Below are positions 1 to 7,173 of a DNA stretch of 33,103 nucleotides, piece by piece. Numbering within the stretch: position 1 is the stretch's first letter; the number at the start of each line of letters is the position of its first letter. The DNA is taken from NCBI GenBank assembly GCA_028872955.1, contig JAGWNX010000043.1:1-33103 (forward strand), written 5' to 3'. Origin of the DNA: Acidobacteriota bacterium. Lineage in GTDB: Bacteria; Acidobacteriota; Terriglobia; Terriglobales; Acidobacteriaceae. The position numbers and the translations under genes are program-made. Below the pieces are notes generated by a model. That model made no database searches and was not told the origin of the DNA. It worked only from the letters and a program-made list of their open reading frames with translations.

Positions 1-265
1 CCGCCTGGCCGACTTGGGGCTCTGCGAGCCACTTTCACCGGGTGAAGAACGCGCCGGTGATGGCATCGCTGCCCGCAGCCGCGATTGTTAAGGCCTTTTC
101 TCGCCGCTGTGACGATTCGTTCATGAAACTCTGGGAACCTCTTCCGCAGTGCTTCCAAGCTTAAAGACCTAAGAAATCTGAGGGATCCCCCTGGCTCCAG
201 GGGCGATCCGGCTGCATGCACGTAGTAGACCTGCCTATCACGTACGAATGGAGAAAGCACTCAGT
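1..265. other. Leader of the TonB receptor gene; possible tail of an upstream gene
   Basis: No complete gene is visible here. Frame 2 stays open from the window edge to a TAA at 89-91 and could be the last 29 codons of a gene that starts outside the window; frame 3 is also open to a TAA at 162-164. Neither peptide is recognisable, so I call no CDS. At 187-202 a cccctgg/ccagggg inverted repeat with a 2-nt centre forms a strong hairpin about 65 nt before the receptor start. The promoter of the receptor gene probably lies between 90 and 185, but no convincing -35/-10 pair stands out. Confidence 0.4.
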
Positions 266-3112
266 ATGAAACGTTTCGTCCAACTCTTCTTGTCTCTTGC
301 GCTGGGTATTGCCATCAGCGGCAACAACCTGCTTCCAGCACAGTCCGCGGCGGCCAGTGGCGGTGTCAGCGGCACGGTAACGGATAAAGCCGGTGGCATT
401 CTGCCCGGCGCGCAAGTGATTCTGATGCCCGGCAATCGCAGCGCGGTGACCGACAGCCAGGGCCAGTTTGTCCTCACCAATCTGGCTCCCGGGCAGTACA
501 CCATCACCACCAATATGCTCGGATTCACCTCGGCCACGACCACCGTAACGATTCAGCCGAGCCAGATGCTGACCGACACCATTGCGATGAGTGTCGCCTC
601 GGTCAGCCAGAATGTGACGGTCTATGCGGGCCGTGCCTATGGCGAAGTGGCTGCGCTGAATCAGCAGCAGAACGCCAACAACATTCTGGAGGTTTTGCCC
701 TCCAGCGTGATCGCCAGCCTGCCGAACACGAACATTGCCGATGCTGTGGGCCGCCTGCCCGGCGTCTCCCTGGAGCGTGACGAGGGAGAGGGTAAGTACG
801 TGCAGATTCGCGGAACGGAGCCACGCCTCTCCAACACGACGATCGACGGCATCAACGTTCCTGCGCCAGAGTCTGCTGTCCGCAACGTGAAGCTGGATGT
901 GATTCCTGCTGCGCTGGTGGAGCAACTCGAGGTCTCGAAGACCCTCACCTCAAATCAGGATGGCGACGCCATCGGCGGCACGGTCAACCTGGTGACGCGA
1001 ACCGCGAGTGATGAACCCTACTTTACGGTGACGGCGATGGGTGGTCGCACGCCGATTGAGCAGGGTGGCCGCAACCTCAGCCAGATCACCGCTGCGGGCA
1101 GTAACCGCTTCGGCGCTCATCATCAGCTGGGCGTCTTTGCCGGTGGCAGCTACGACTACAACGGCCGCGGTATCGACGACGTCGAGCCCGGCACTGCCGT
1201 CAACACAGCAGCCGATGGAAGCGTCTTTGCTGCACCCAATACGATGGACCTGCGCGAGTACTACTATCACCGCTCGCGCTACGGCTTTGCCGGTACCGTG
1301 GATTACCGCGTCTCCCCGACGACAACGGTGTTTGCGCGCAGCTTCTTCTCAGACTTCCGCGACTTTGGCGGCAAGTACATCTACACGCCCACTGCAGGCA
1401 ACTTCATTACGGCTGGCGTTGCCGATAACACCGGAACCATGTCGTATGCGGATGCACCGCGCAGCCCGGACTACCAGATCTTCACCTTCTCGACCAACGC
1501 CAAGCACGTCGCCAGCAAGTGGGTGTTTGACGCAACGGCCGCAGTCTCCCGCAGCCGCGCAGACAATCAGAACTTTCCGCAGGCAGACTTCAACGGCCCG
1601 CAGAACGTTGCGTTCAACGTCGACACCAGCAACACCAATCGTCCGAAGTTCATTGTGACCAACGGTGTGCCGATTCACGACCCCACGACGTACGGTCTGG
1701 CCGATATCAGCTTTACGCACGATCACTCGGCCCAGATCAACCTGCAGGGCGGGCTGGATGTATCGCGTATCTACCAGCTGGGCACCCACTCGGGAACCTT
1801 CCAGGCCGGCTTCAAGGTCCGCAACGCGCACAAATTCAACGAAGCCAATGACAAGTACTACAACTCGGACGGCACCATTCTGCTCTCCACCGTGCTGGAT
1901 CCTTCGTTCACCAACTCCGACTACTACAGCGGAACCTACGGAGCCTACGGCCCCGTCTCCAGCTGGGATAAGCTGGTTGCCGCCTTCAACTCCAACCCCG
2001 GCAAGTTCACAGAGAATATTGCAAGCGAGTCCAGCCGGAGCCTGCCCAACAACTGGAACACGCACGAGCTGATCCCGGCGTTCTACGCCATGGATACCAT
2101 CGACATCGGACGCTTCCGGCTGATCGGCGGTCTTCGCGTCGAAGTGACTGACTCGAACTTTACCGGCCTGCAGGTCGCGCAGGGTAGCCTGACTGCCACA
2201 CCCACCAAGGGCAGCAGCACCTATGTCGACTTCATGCCGAACGCGCAGATGCAGTACAACCTGTCGAGCAACCAGGATATTCGCGTCGTCTACGGTCGCG
2301 GCATCGCTCGTCCCAACTACGGCGATCTGCCTCCGTACATCCTCATCAACGGAACCCGCAACCAGATCAACCTGGGCAATCCCAACCTGGTTCCCACCCG
2401 CGCCAACAACTTCGACGTGCTGTACGAGCGCTACACCAAGACGGTAGGAGCACTGACGGCGGGCTTCTTCTACAAGTCGCTGAGCAATCCCATCGTCACC
2501 GTGCAGACGCCCTACACGCAGGCCCCTTACGCCGGATACACGGCCGTGCAGCCGCAGAATCTGCCCAATGCATACCTTGGCGGGTTGGAGCTTGGCTGGC
2601 AGGAGCACTTCAGGAATCTTCCTGGTCCTCTGTCTGGCCTCGGCCTGCTGGCCAACTACGCGTACTCGTTCTCGCAGGCCAAGCAGCCCTACTGCTGCAC
2701 GGACGCGAGCGGCAACCCGGCGGTCAGGACGGTGGCTCTGGATCGTCAGGCACCCAACACCTTCAACGTTGCGCCAACCTTTGACACCAAACGGCTGTCG
2801 GTTCGTCTGGGAGTTACCTACAACCAGACCAGCATCTACAGCTACAACTACAGCGGTCTGGTCAACGATCCGTCCCTGTACGGACCGAAGGGTCCGGGCG
2901 GCGATGTCTACCTCTACGGCCATCTGCAGATCGATTCGCAGATCAGCTACAACCTGCCCGGCGAGTTCCAGCTCACGGCCTCCGGACTTAACCTGAGCAA
3001 CGAGGCCTTTGGCTTCTATCAGGGCAGCGAGGCCTATCCCATCCAGCGCGAGTACTACCACCCGAGCTACACGCTGAGCTTGAAGTGGACGAGCAAGGGA
3101 GACAAGAACTAA
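266..3112 (+). CDS. TonB-dependent outer-membrane receptor with N-terminal CarboxypepD_reg-like domain
   Basis: Outer-membrane beta-barrel receptor that imports a substrate using energy from TonB-ExbBD (family knowledge). The ATG at 266 is preferred over the in-frame ATG at 248 because it has a GGAGA at 250-254 and gives a clean signal peptide (MKRFVQLF, hydrophobic stretch, cleavage near residue 28). Length is 948 aa. Residues about 32-108 form a carboxypeptidase-regulatory-like beta-sandwich (GTVTDKAGGILPGA). Residues about 135-248 form the plug (NIADAVGRLPGVSLERDEGEG, IRG, TIDGINVP, DAIGGTVNLVTR). The rest is barrel, ending in SLKW near the C-terminus. The plug wording resembles the TIGR01782 class of receptors, often linked to carbohydrate uptake in Proteobacteria; the substrate here cannot be told. 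No SusD-like partner or glycosidase is adjacent. Its energiser is probably the cluster at 8244-10970. Confidence 0.93.
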   Translation: MKRFVQLFLSLALGIAISGNNLLPAQSAAASGGVSGTVTDKAGGILPGAQVILMPGNRSAVTDSQGQFVLTNLAPGQYTITTNMLGFTSATTTVTIQPSQMLTDTIAMSVASVSQNVTVYAGRAYGEVAALNQQQNANNILEVLPSSVIASLPNTNIADAVGRLPGVSLERDEGEGKYVQIRGTEPRLSNTTIDGINVPAPESAVRNVKLDVIPAALVEQLEVSKTLTSNQDGDAIGGTVNLVTRTASDEPYFTVTAMGGRTPIEQGGRNLSQITAAGSNRFGAHHQLGVFAGGSYDYNGRGIDDVEPGTAVNTAADGSVFAAPNTMDLREYYYHRSRYGFAGTVDYRVSPTTTVFARSFFSDFRDFGGKYIYTPTAGNFITAGVADNTGTMSYADAPRSPDYQIFTFSTNAKHVASKWVFDATAAVSRSRADNQNFPQADFNGPQNVAFNVDTSNTNRPKFIVTNGVPIHDPTTYGLADISFTHDHSAQINLQGGLDVSRIYQLGTHSGTFQAGFKVRNAHKFNEANDKYYNSDGTILLSTVLDPSFTNSDYYSGTYGAYGPVSSWDKLVAAFNSNPGKFTENIASESSRSLPNNWNTHELIPAFYAMDTIDIGRFRLIGGLRVEVTDSNFTGLQVAQGSLTATPTKGSSTYVDFMPNAQMQYNLSSNQDIRVVYGRGIARPNYGDLPPYILINGTRNQINLGNPNLVPTRANNFDVLYERYTKTVGALTAGFFYKSLSNPIVTVQTPYTQAPYAGYTAVQPQNLPNAYLGGLELGWQEHFRNLPGPLSGLGLLANYAYSFSQAKQPYCCTDASGNPAVRTVALDRQAPNTFNVAPTFDTKRLSVRLGVTYNQTSIYSYNYSGLVNDPSLYGPKGPGGDVYLYGHLQIDSQISYNLPGEFQLTASGLNLSNEAFGFYQGSEAYPIQREYYHPSYTLSLKWTSKGDKN

Positions 3113-3151
3113 CCCGGACGCCGCAGTGGGCCAAACCTGGCCGCACACTCC

Positions 3152-3197
3152 TGCGCTCCAGTTGCTGTACGGGGAACCGTGCCGCAGCTGGAGCGCA
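3152..3197. terminator. Hairpin between convergent genes
   Basis: tgcgctccag at 3152-3161 pairs perfectly with ctggagcgca at 3188-3197, and the stem continues inward with a G:T wobble (gttgc/gcagc). It lies between the stop codons of the TonB receptor (+) and the UPF0303 gene (-), where a bidirectional terminator is expected. There is no T tract, so the terminator role is inferred from position and stem strength. Confidence 0.55.
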
Positions 3198-3242
3198 GCG
3201 TCGTCTGCAGGGCAAGGCCAGCCACGCGGGCGGGGCCGGTAC

Positions 3243-3746
3243 CTAGGCCAGACGCAGGCTGGCGTGGTCCTGGCCGAGGTGCAGGCACAGGGCCTCGACC
3301 ACCAGGTTGTGATCGTCGCGCTGCGGCAGGCCGGAGACGGTAACGCAGCCGACGATGCCGGCCGAGGGGACGTGGATGGGGAAGGCGCCGCCGTGCGCGG
3401 CGTACTCCGCAGCGGGCAGGTCGTAGCGCTCGGCCAGGGTCATGCCGCTCTGCAGCAGCGAGAGGCCGACCGCGTACGACGAGCGGTGGAAGCGCGCCAC
3501 CACATTGCTCTTGCGCTGCACCCAGCGTGCGTTGTCGGGCGTGGTGCCGGGCAGGGCACTGTAAAAGAGCGGCTGCGCAGGCTGGCCAAAGCGTCGCAGA
3601 TCAATGACGATGTTGTGGTTGCGGGCCAGGGCCAGCTCCCGCAGCAGGTTGCCCAGCTGCCAGGCTGTATCGGCGTCAAACGTGGGCAGGCGCAGGGTGG
3701 CCTCCTGCCGGGTGATCTGCGCAAGGTCGGTGGTGCAGTCGGTCAT
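3243..3746 (-). CDS. UPF0303 / haem-degrading-domain (HbpS/GlcG-like) protein
   Basis: Predicted cytoplasmic protein of 167 aa, close to the usual 155-170 aa of UPF0303. Family-like segments include IVIDLRRFGQPLF-type wording near residues 46-62, NARWVQRKSNVVARFHRSSYA near 72-92, and AAHGGAFPIHVPSAGIVGCVTVSGLPQRDDH near 115-145, the glycine-rich core of the PF03928 fold. Members have been linked to haem binding or to cofactor-utilisation loci, but the biochemical role of UPF0303 itself is poorly fixed. The start is an ATG at 3746 with AGGAG about 10 nt upstream. It converges on the TonB receptor gene and has no obvious operon partner. Confidence 0.85.
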   Translation of the reverse strand: MTDCTTDLAQITRQEATLRLPTFDADTAWQLGNLLRELALARNHNIVIDLRRFGQPAQPLFYSALPGTTPDNARWVQRKSNVVARFHRSSYAVGLSLLQSGMTLAERYDLPAAEYAAHGGAFPIHVPSAGIVGCVTVSGLPQRDDHNLVVEALCLHLGQDHASLRLA

Positions 3747-4102
3747 GCGGGGCGGACTCCTGGGGTGATGTCGCCGGCGGATGGCCGCCAGCGTGCAGTG
3801 CGATGGAACTGGCCGCTAAGAGATTGGGCGGCAAGGGGCTGGCTGTTTTCCATTTTGGAACTCGCGCTCAATCTTAATTTGACAGCGAGCAAAGTTTTCG
3901 GTTGCGTCTACAACTTTTGTGGGTGTATTGTTCAGTTCTCATCGGTTTCCCCTCCCCGCTGCATGAGAGCGTACGGGCCGTGAAAACGGTATGGACGAAC
4001 AATACAGGACGGACGAGACAGAACAAACCTGAAGCGATGCCTGGCAGTTGCCGAGGCGGAGAAGACAGGTAAAGTTCCAGATCGAACGGGGTGAGGTGTG
4101 CG
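3747..4102. other. Divergent intergenic region with relatively AT-rich core
   Basis: A 356-bp region between two divergent genes. The core at about 3845-3940 is clearly more AT-rich than its surroundings. A perfect -35-like TTGACA sits at 3879-3884 (+) but no good -10 follows at 16-18 bp. A 9-bp inverted repeat gtattgttc (3925-3933) / gaacaatac (3997-4005) flanks a hairpin ccgt-gaaa-acgg at 3978-3989 with a GNRA-type loop. These elements would lie in the promoter or 5' leader of the small gene at 4103. Their function is unknown. Confidence 0.5.
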
Positions 4103-4393
4103 ATGCGTGCAGTCAGCGCAGGAGTAGCGCGGAGCCTGATGATGAGCTCTGTGGCACAGATGCAGATGCAGGATGCGGAAGAGGAGTACTCCTCCCCTTC
4201 GCGCCGGATTGACTGGCGTCCGCAGGACGGCTACGCGATGTTCCAGGGGCCGATTGCGGTCGAGGTCACGCTGGAGTCTGAGGGCTGCTCCGAGGAGTTC
4301 TGGGAGCAGACCCCGGTTGAGGCGATGGTCACCGAGTATGCTCCTGCCCAGCGGCCGGCACCCATGTTCAGCACAGATCGCAAGACGGCGTAG
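4103..4393 (+). CDS. Small acidic protein of unknown function
   Basis: Not recognised. A 96-aa product starting at the ATG at 4103, which has GAGGTG at 4093-4098 as Shine-Dalgarno; a GTG at 4091 in the same frame lacks one. The N-terminal 25 residues carry basic residues and several Met (MRAVSAGVARSLMMSS), followed by an acidic middle (DAEEEYSS, EVTLESEGCSEEFWEQ) and a Pro/Ala tail. There is no transmembrane segment, signal peptide or cysteine cluster beyond a single Cys. The opposite-strand frame over this stretch is also open but has a Cys/Arg-rich shadow-like composition and no Shine-Dalgarno. The Shine-Dalgarno and the sensible acidic composition favour a real gene, but homologues would be needed to be sure. 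Confidence 0.5.
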   Translation: MRAVSAGVARSLMMSSVAQMQMQDAEEEYSSPSRRIDWRPQDGYAMFQGPIAVEVTLESEGCSEEFWEQTPVEAMVTEYAPAQRPAPMFSTDRKTA

Positions 4394-4407
4394 CCGCATC
4401 GAAGCGC

Positions 4408-4429
4408 CGAAGACGGACCGAAGACGGAC
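4408..4429. repeat. Perfect 11-bp tandem duplication
   Basis: cgaagacggac occurs at 4408-4418 and again immediately at 4419-4429. It follows the stop codon of the small acidic protein gene by 15 bp. Likely a slippage duplication or a paired binding site; nothing more can be said. Confidence 0.7.
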
Positions 4430-4836
4430 GAACGTGATTGACCGCATCGCCGGGAGGCCAGTGATGCCGGAGATTCCCTGAGCTGCACGAGATCAGGAGC
4501 GACATCCTGACCAGCGGACAGGTTGCAGTGCCCAGCAGGCAGCGAACAGCCAACGTAGCCTCAGATTGAGCCGCGATAGGCTCGGTGGCGGGGGCGGCTG
4601 TGCTGACAAATCCCCCCAGTGCGGTCATCTCATATTCTGCTCAATCGTAGGGTGTTACGCCCTCGGCGTGCCTGGCTGCGGTGCGCCGTCGGGGTGGGTG
4701 CGGCGCTACTCTGGGTGGGATTTGCGGCAGTTCGCGGCTTGGGGGTACGGGGCTGGGCTGGCGGTTTGGCCGTCGGCAGCGAGGCAGGCTGCTGCCAGGC
4801 AGGCGATGAATGCGGGGTTAAGCTCTTGCAGCCGCC

Positions 4837-4865
4837 TTGACAGTGGTTTCCGGTTACGCGATGCT
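4837..4865 (+). promoter_or_regulatory. Predicted sigma70-type promoter for yajC-secD-secF
   Basis: A perfect -35 TTGACA at 4837-4842, a 17-bp spacer, and a -10-like GATGCT at 4860-4865. The start of transcription would be near 4872, giving a leader of about 200 nt before yajC. The -10 is weak (three of six consensus bases), so this rests mainly on the -35 and the spacing. Confidence 0.45.
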
Positions 4866-4894
4866 TAGGGGCTAGGTTCTTCTTTGCGGCCAAA

Positions 4895-4908
4895 ACGCAG
4901 ATCTGCGT
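4895..4908. promoter_or_regulatory. Perfect 14-bp palindrome, candidate operator
   Basis: acgcagatctgcgt reads the same on both strands and begins about 23 nt downstream of the predicted yajC transcription start, a usual place for a repressor site. It has no spacer, so as RNA it would need a tight loop; a DNA-binding role is more likely. No regulator gene is nearby. Confidence 0.35.
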
Positions 4909-5072
4909 CTGGACTCCTGGGCGTGCGGGGCGGCGTGCGGGGCACAGTCCAAATGAGCTGCACGCGGGCTGCCCTGCGGAAATGACGAAGAGATTCGCCT
5001 GACTGGCGCGATGGGCGCTTGCGTCTGCCGGTGCCAGGCTGGGCGAGGACCTGGGATGAGAGAGGTAGATTG

Positions 5073-5381
5073 ATGCTCGCGATGTATTTGCAGGCCGCCG
5101 CCGGTGGACTGGGAAGCCTGGGTGGATTGGCGCTGCCGCTGATCTTCTTTGTTGCCCTGTACTTTTTGATGATCGTCCCCAACCAAAAGAAGCAGCGCAA
5201 GTGGCAGGAGATGTTGGGGCAGCTCAAGGCTGGCGACAAGGTGACCACCAATGGCGGCATTGTGGGGACGATTCTAAGTGTCAAGGACGATGGCTTTGTT
5301 CTGCGGACCCAGCCCGACGGCGTGAAGCTGGAGTTTGTGAAGAGGGCGATCGCCTCCGTAACGACCAACGACGACAAGTAG
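5073..5381 (+). CDS. yajC: Preprotein translocase subunit YajC
   Basis: Single-pass inner-membrane accessory subunit of the SecDF-YajC complex. The 102-aa product has a short periplasmic start, one membrane helix at about residues 17-37 (LALPLIFFVALYFLMIVP), then the hallmark NQKKQRKWQEM followed by the conserved cytoplasmic domain (LKAGDKVTTNGGIVGTILSV, VKLEFVKRAIASV). The ATG at 5073 is chosen because AGAGGT at 5061-5066 precedes it; the frame can be extended upstream to a TTG at 5019 but that adds a non-family stretch. It is followed by secD and secF on the same strand, the classic order. Its start overlaps the stop of a 20-codon upstream ORF (TGATG). Confidence 0.95.
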   Translation: MLAMYLQAAAGGLGSLGGLALPLIFFVALYFLMIVPNQKKQRKWQEMLGQLKAGDKVTTNGGIVGTILSVKDDGFVLRTQPDGVKLEFVKRAIASVTTNDDK

Positions 5382-5445
5382 CAACCAGGCAGGACAAGAA
5401 TTTTCAGCGGTCGCACGTAGCGGCTGGTGAGGAAGATGAGGAGTC

Positions 5446-5505
5446 ATGGCAGCGGGGCAAGGCCGGAGATGTGGCCTCTCTCTGCTGAACGACGATCATG
5501 GGTAA
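5446..5505 (+). CDS. Putative leader mini-ORF overlapping the secD start
   Basis: A 19-codon frame, MAAGQGRRCGLSLLNDDHG, whose TAA at 5503-5505 lies inside secD, overlapping its start by 8 nt. Purine-rich GGAAGATGAGGAG at 5431-5443 precedes it, giving a possible ribosome-binding site, although the GAGGAG itself is only 2 nt from the ATG. By contrast, secD has no recognisable Shine-Dalgarno. Translation of this mini-ORF followed by re-initiation would explain how secD is read. It is too short to be a SecM/VemP-like arrest peptide with its own export signal. It could equally be chance. Confidence 0.3.
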   Translation: MAAGQGRRCGLSLLNDDHG

Positions 5506-7096
5506 GAATCTGACGGGTAAGACAGTAGCAATCATCGCCATTCTTGTGGTGTTTCTCTTCGGTATTGTGGGCATTCCCCATGGCGGGCTGAAGCAGTCCA
5601 TCACGGACCGTATCCACCTGGGCCTGGACCTGAAGGGCGGCACGCATCTGGTGCTGGAGGTTCACGTAGCCGAGGCGGTGGCCTCCGCAACCGACCGCGA
5701 CGTAGCCCGCCTGCAGGCCGACCTGACCAAGGCCGGCATTGTGGGTGCTGCCGTCACCAAGCCGGACCCCGCCAACGCGCAGAAGATTGTGGTGACCGGT
5801 GTGCCCACCACGCAGGTGGCTGCCGAGCGCAGCGTGCTGGAGAGCACGGACTACACCTCGCTGTATGACGTGGCGAACTCTGGCGATGGGACCGCGACGC
5901 TCACCATGAAAGTCTCTGCGGTGCGCGACCTGGAAGAGCGCACGCTGGAGACCTCGATTGAGACGATCCGCGAGCGCATCGACAAGCTGGGCGTCAGCGA
6001 GCCAACCATCCAGAAGTATGGCCTGGGCGAGAATCAGATTCTGGTGGAGCTGCCCGGTATCGATGACCCGGCGCGTGTTGAGGACGTCATTCAGTCCACG
6101 GCGAAGCTGGAGATCCATGCCGTAGAGGGTGGCCCGTTCGCCACCGATGCCGATGCGCTGCAGGCGAACAACGGCGTGCTGCCGCCGGACGCGGTGCTGA
6201 TGAAGGGCCAGGGCGCGGCGAACTCTCCTGAAGAGGTCTGGCTGCTGAAGCGCGCCAGCGAGGTGGAGGGCACGGACTTCCGCGACGCGCAGCCGAGCAC
6301 CGACCAGAATGGTCGCCCCAACATCACCTTTACCCTGACCACCGAGGCGGGCGACCGCTTCTACAAGTACACCGATGAGCACAAGGGCTCAGGTTCGATG
6401 GCCATCGTGCTGGACAACAAGGTGCGCGAGGTGGCCACCATTCAGTCGGCGATTCGCGACCGGGGCGAGATCACCGGCGCCTTTACCAAGCAGCAGGCTG
6501 ACGACCTGAGCCTGATGCTGCGCACGGGCGCTCTGCCGGCCTCCATCAGCTACCTGGAGACGCGCACGGTTGGCCCCAGCCTCGGCGCGGCAAGCATTCG
6601 CCAGGGCGTGTATGCGGCCGTGGCAGGCATGCTGGCGGTCATGGTCTTCATGCTCCTGTACTACCGCGGCGCGGGCATCAACGCCGATCTGGCGCTGCTG
6701 CTCAACCTGATCATCCTGCTCGGCTTCATGGGCTTTACGGGCTCCACGCTTACGCTGCCCGGCATCGCCGGTGTCATTCTGACGATCGGTATGGGCGTGG
6801 ACTCCAACGTGCTGATCTTCGAGCGTATCCGCGAGGAGCTGCGTGCCGGCAAGACGGCGGCCGCGGCCGTGCAGCAGGGCTTTGCGCACGCCTGGGTCAC
6901 GATTCTGGACACGCACGTCACCACCATGGTGTCGGCCGCCATTCTGTTCCTGTTTGGTACGGGTCCGGTGCGCGGCTTCGCGGTAACCCTGGTGTTTGGT
7001 CTGGGTGCCAACCTGTTTACCGCGGTATTTGTATCGCGCGTCATCTTTGACGCGCTGCTCAACAAGAAGGAGCGCGGCGCAGCGCTTTCCATTTAG
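5498..7096 (+). CDS. secD: Protein translocase subunit SecD
   Basis: Inner-membrane RND-family subunit that uses the proton gradient to pull exported proteins across the Sec channel. The 532-aa product has TM1 at residues 8-26, the family motif LGLDLKGGTHLVLEV at 41-55, the periplasmic P1 domain, then TM2-6 from about 367. These include GITG-like GFMGFTGSTLTLPGIAGVIL, and GMGVDSNVLIFERIREEL at 431-448, where D435 is the conserved membrane aspartate. The periplasmic part reads ILVELPGIDDPARVEDVI at 181-198, as expected. The ATG at 5498 has no clear Shine-Dalgarno and overlaps a leader mini-ORF. SecF follows 77 nt later as a separate gene rather than a fusion. Confidence 0.97.
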   Translation: MGKNLTGKTVAIIAILVVFLFGIVGIPHGGLKQSITDRIHLGLDLKGGTHLVLEVHVAEAVASATDRDVARLQADLTKAGIVGAAVTKPDPANAQKIVVTGVPTTQVAAERSVLESTDYTSLYDVANSGDGTATLTMKVSAVRDLEERTLETSIETIRERIDKLGVSEPTIQKYGLGENQILVELPGIDDPARVEDVIQSTAKLEIHAVEGGPFATDADALQANNGVLPPDAVLMKGQGAANSPEEVWLLKRASEVEGTDFRDAQPSTDQNGRPNITFTLTTEAGDRFYKYTDEHKGSGSMAIVLDNKVREVATIQSAIRDRGEITGAFTKQQADDLSLMLRTGALPASISYLETRTVGPSLGAASIRQGVYAAVAGMLAVMVFMLLYYRGAGINADLALLLNLIILLGFMGFTGSTLTLPGIAGVILTIGMGVDSNVLIFERIREELRAGKTAAAAVQQGFAHAWVTILDTHVTTMVSAAILFLFGTGPVRGFAVTLVFGLGANLFTAVFVSRVIFDALLNKKERGAALSI

Positions 7097-7173
7097 CGCA
7101 GGCGCAGGCACTGGCCGGGCAACCCCATGCCGGCCAGACGCGCAGGACCTGGTAGAGAGACGAGGATTGAGAC

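Larger units (their letters stand above)
4394..5072. other. 679-bp region without a convincing gene; leader of yajC-secDF
   Basis: Short open frames occur on both strands (for example 4566-4868 + and 4630-4893 -), but their Cys/Trp/Gly/Arg-rich products look like GC-driven shadows and they lack ribosome-binding sites. What can be seen: a perfect 11-bp tandem duplication at 4408-4429, a promoter-like TTGACA...GATGCT at 4837-4865, a 14-bp palindrome at 4895-4908, a direct repeat cgtgcgggg at about 4920-4941, and three mini-ORFs (4953-4985, 4982-5002, 5011-5073), the last overlapping the yajC start. No tRNA-like cloverleaf or T-loop was found. Confidence 0.5.

Noticed and set aside
3..164. Open frame at the left edge as the end of an upstream gene
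   Set aside because: Two frames are open at the edge and neither peptide is recognisable, so no CDS could be chosen.
1349..3148. 599-aa minus-strand ORF opposite the TonB receptor
   Set aside because: Shadow of the receptor's codon bias; no recognisable domain or ribosome-binding site.
3978..4005. GAAA-capped hairpin as part of a cyclic-di-GMP or other known riboswitch
   Set aside because: The conserved core sequences and paired helices of known classes are not visible around it.
4408..4429. 11-bp tandem duplication as target-site duplication of an insertion
   Set aside because: The two copies are directly adjacent with nothing inserted between them.
4566..4893. ORFs of 73-100 codons on both strands in the yajC upstream region
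   Set aside because: Products rich in Cys, Trp, Gly, Arg or Pro, no Shine-Dalgarno, and frames overlap each other on both strands; more likely non-coding DNA.
5446..5505. SecM/VemP-type arrest peptide before secD
   Set aside because: Only 19 codons, no signal sequence or membrane segment and no known arrest motif; kept only as a coupling candidate.
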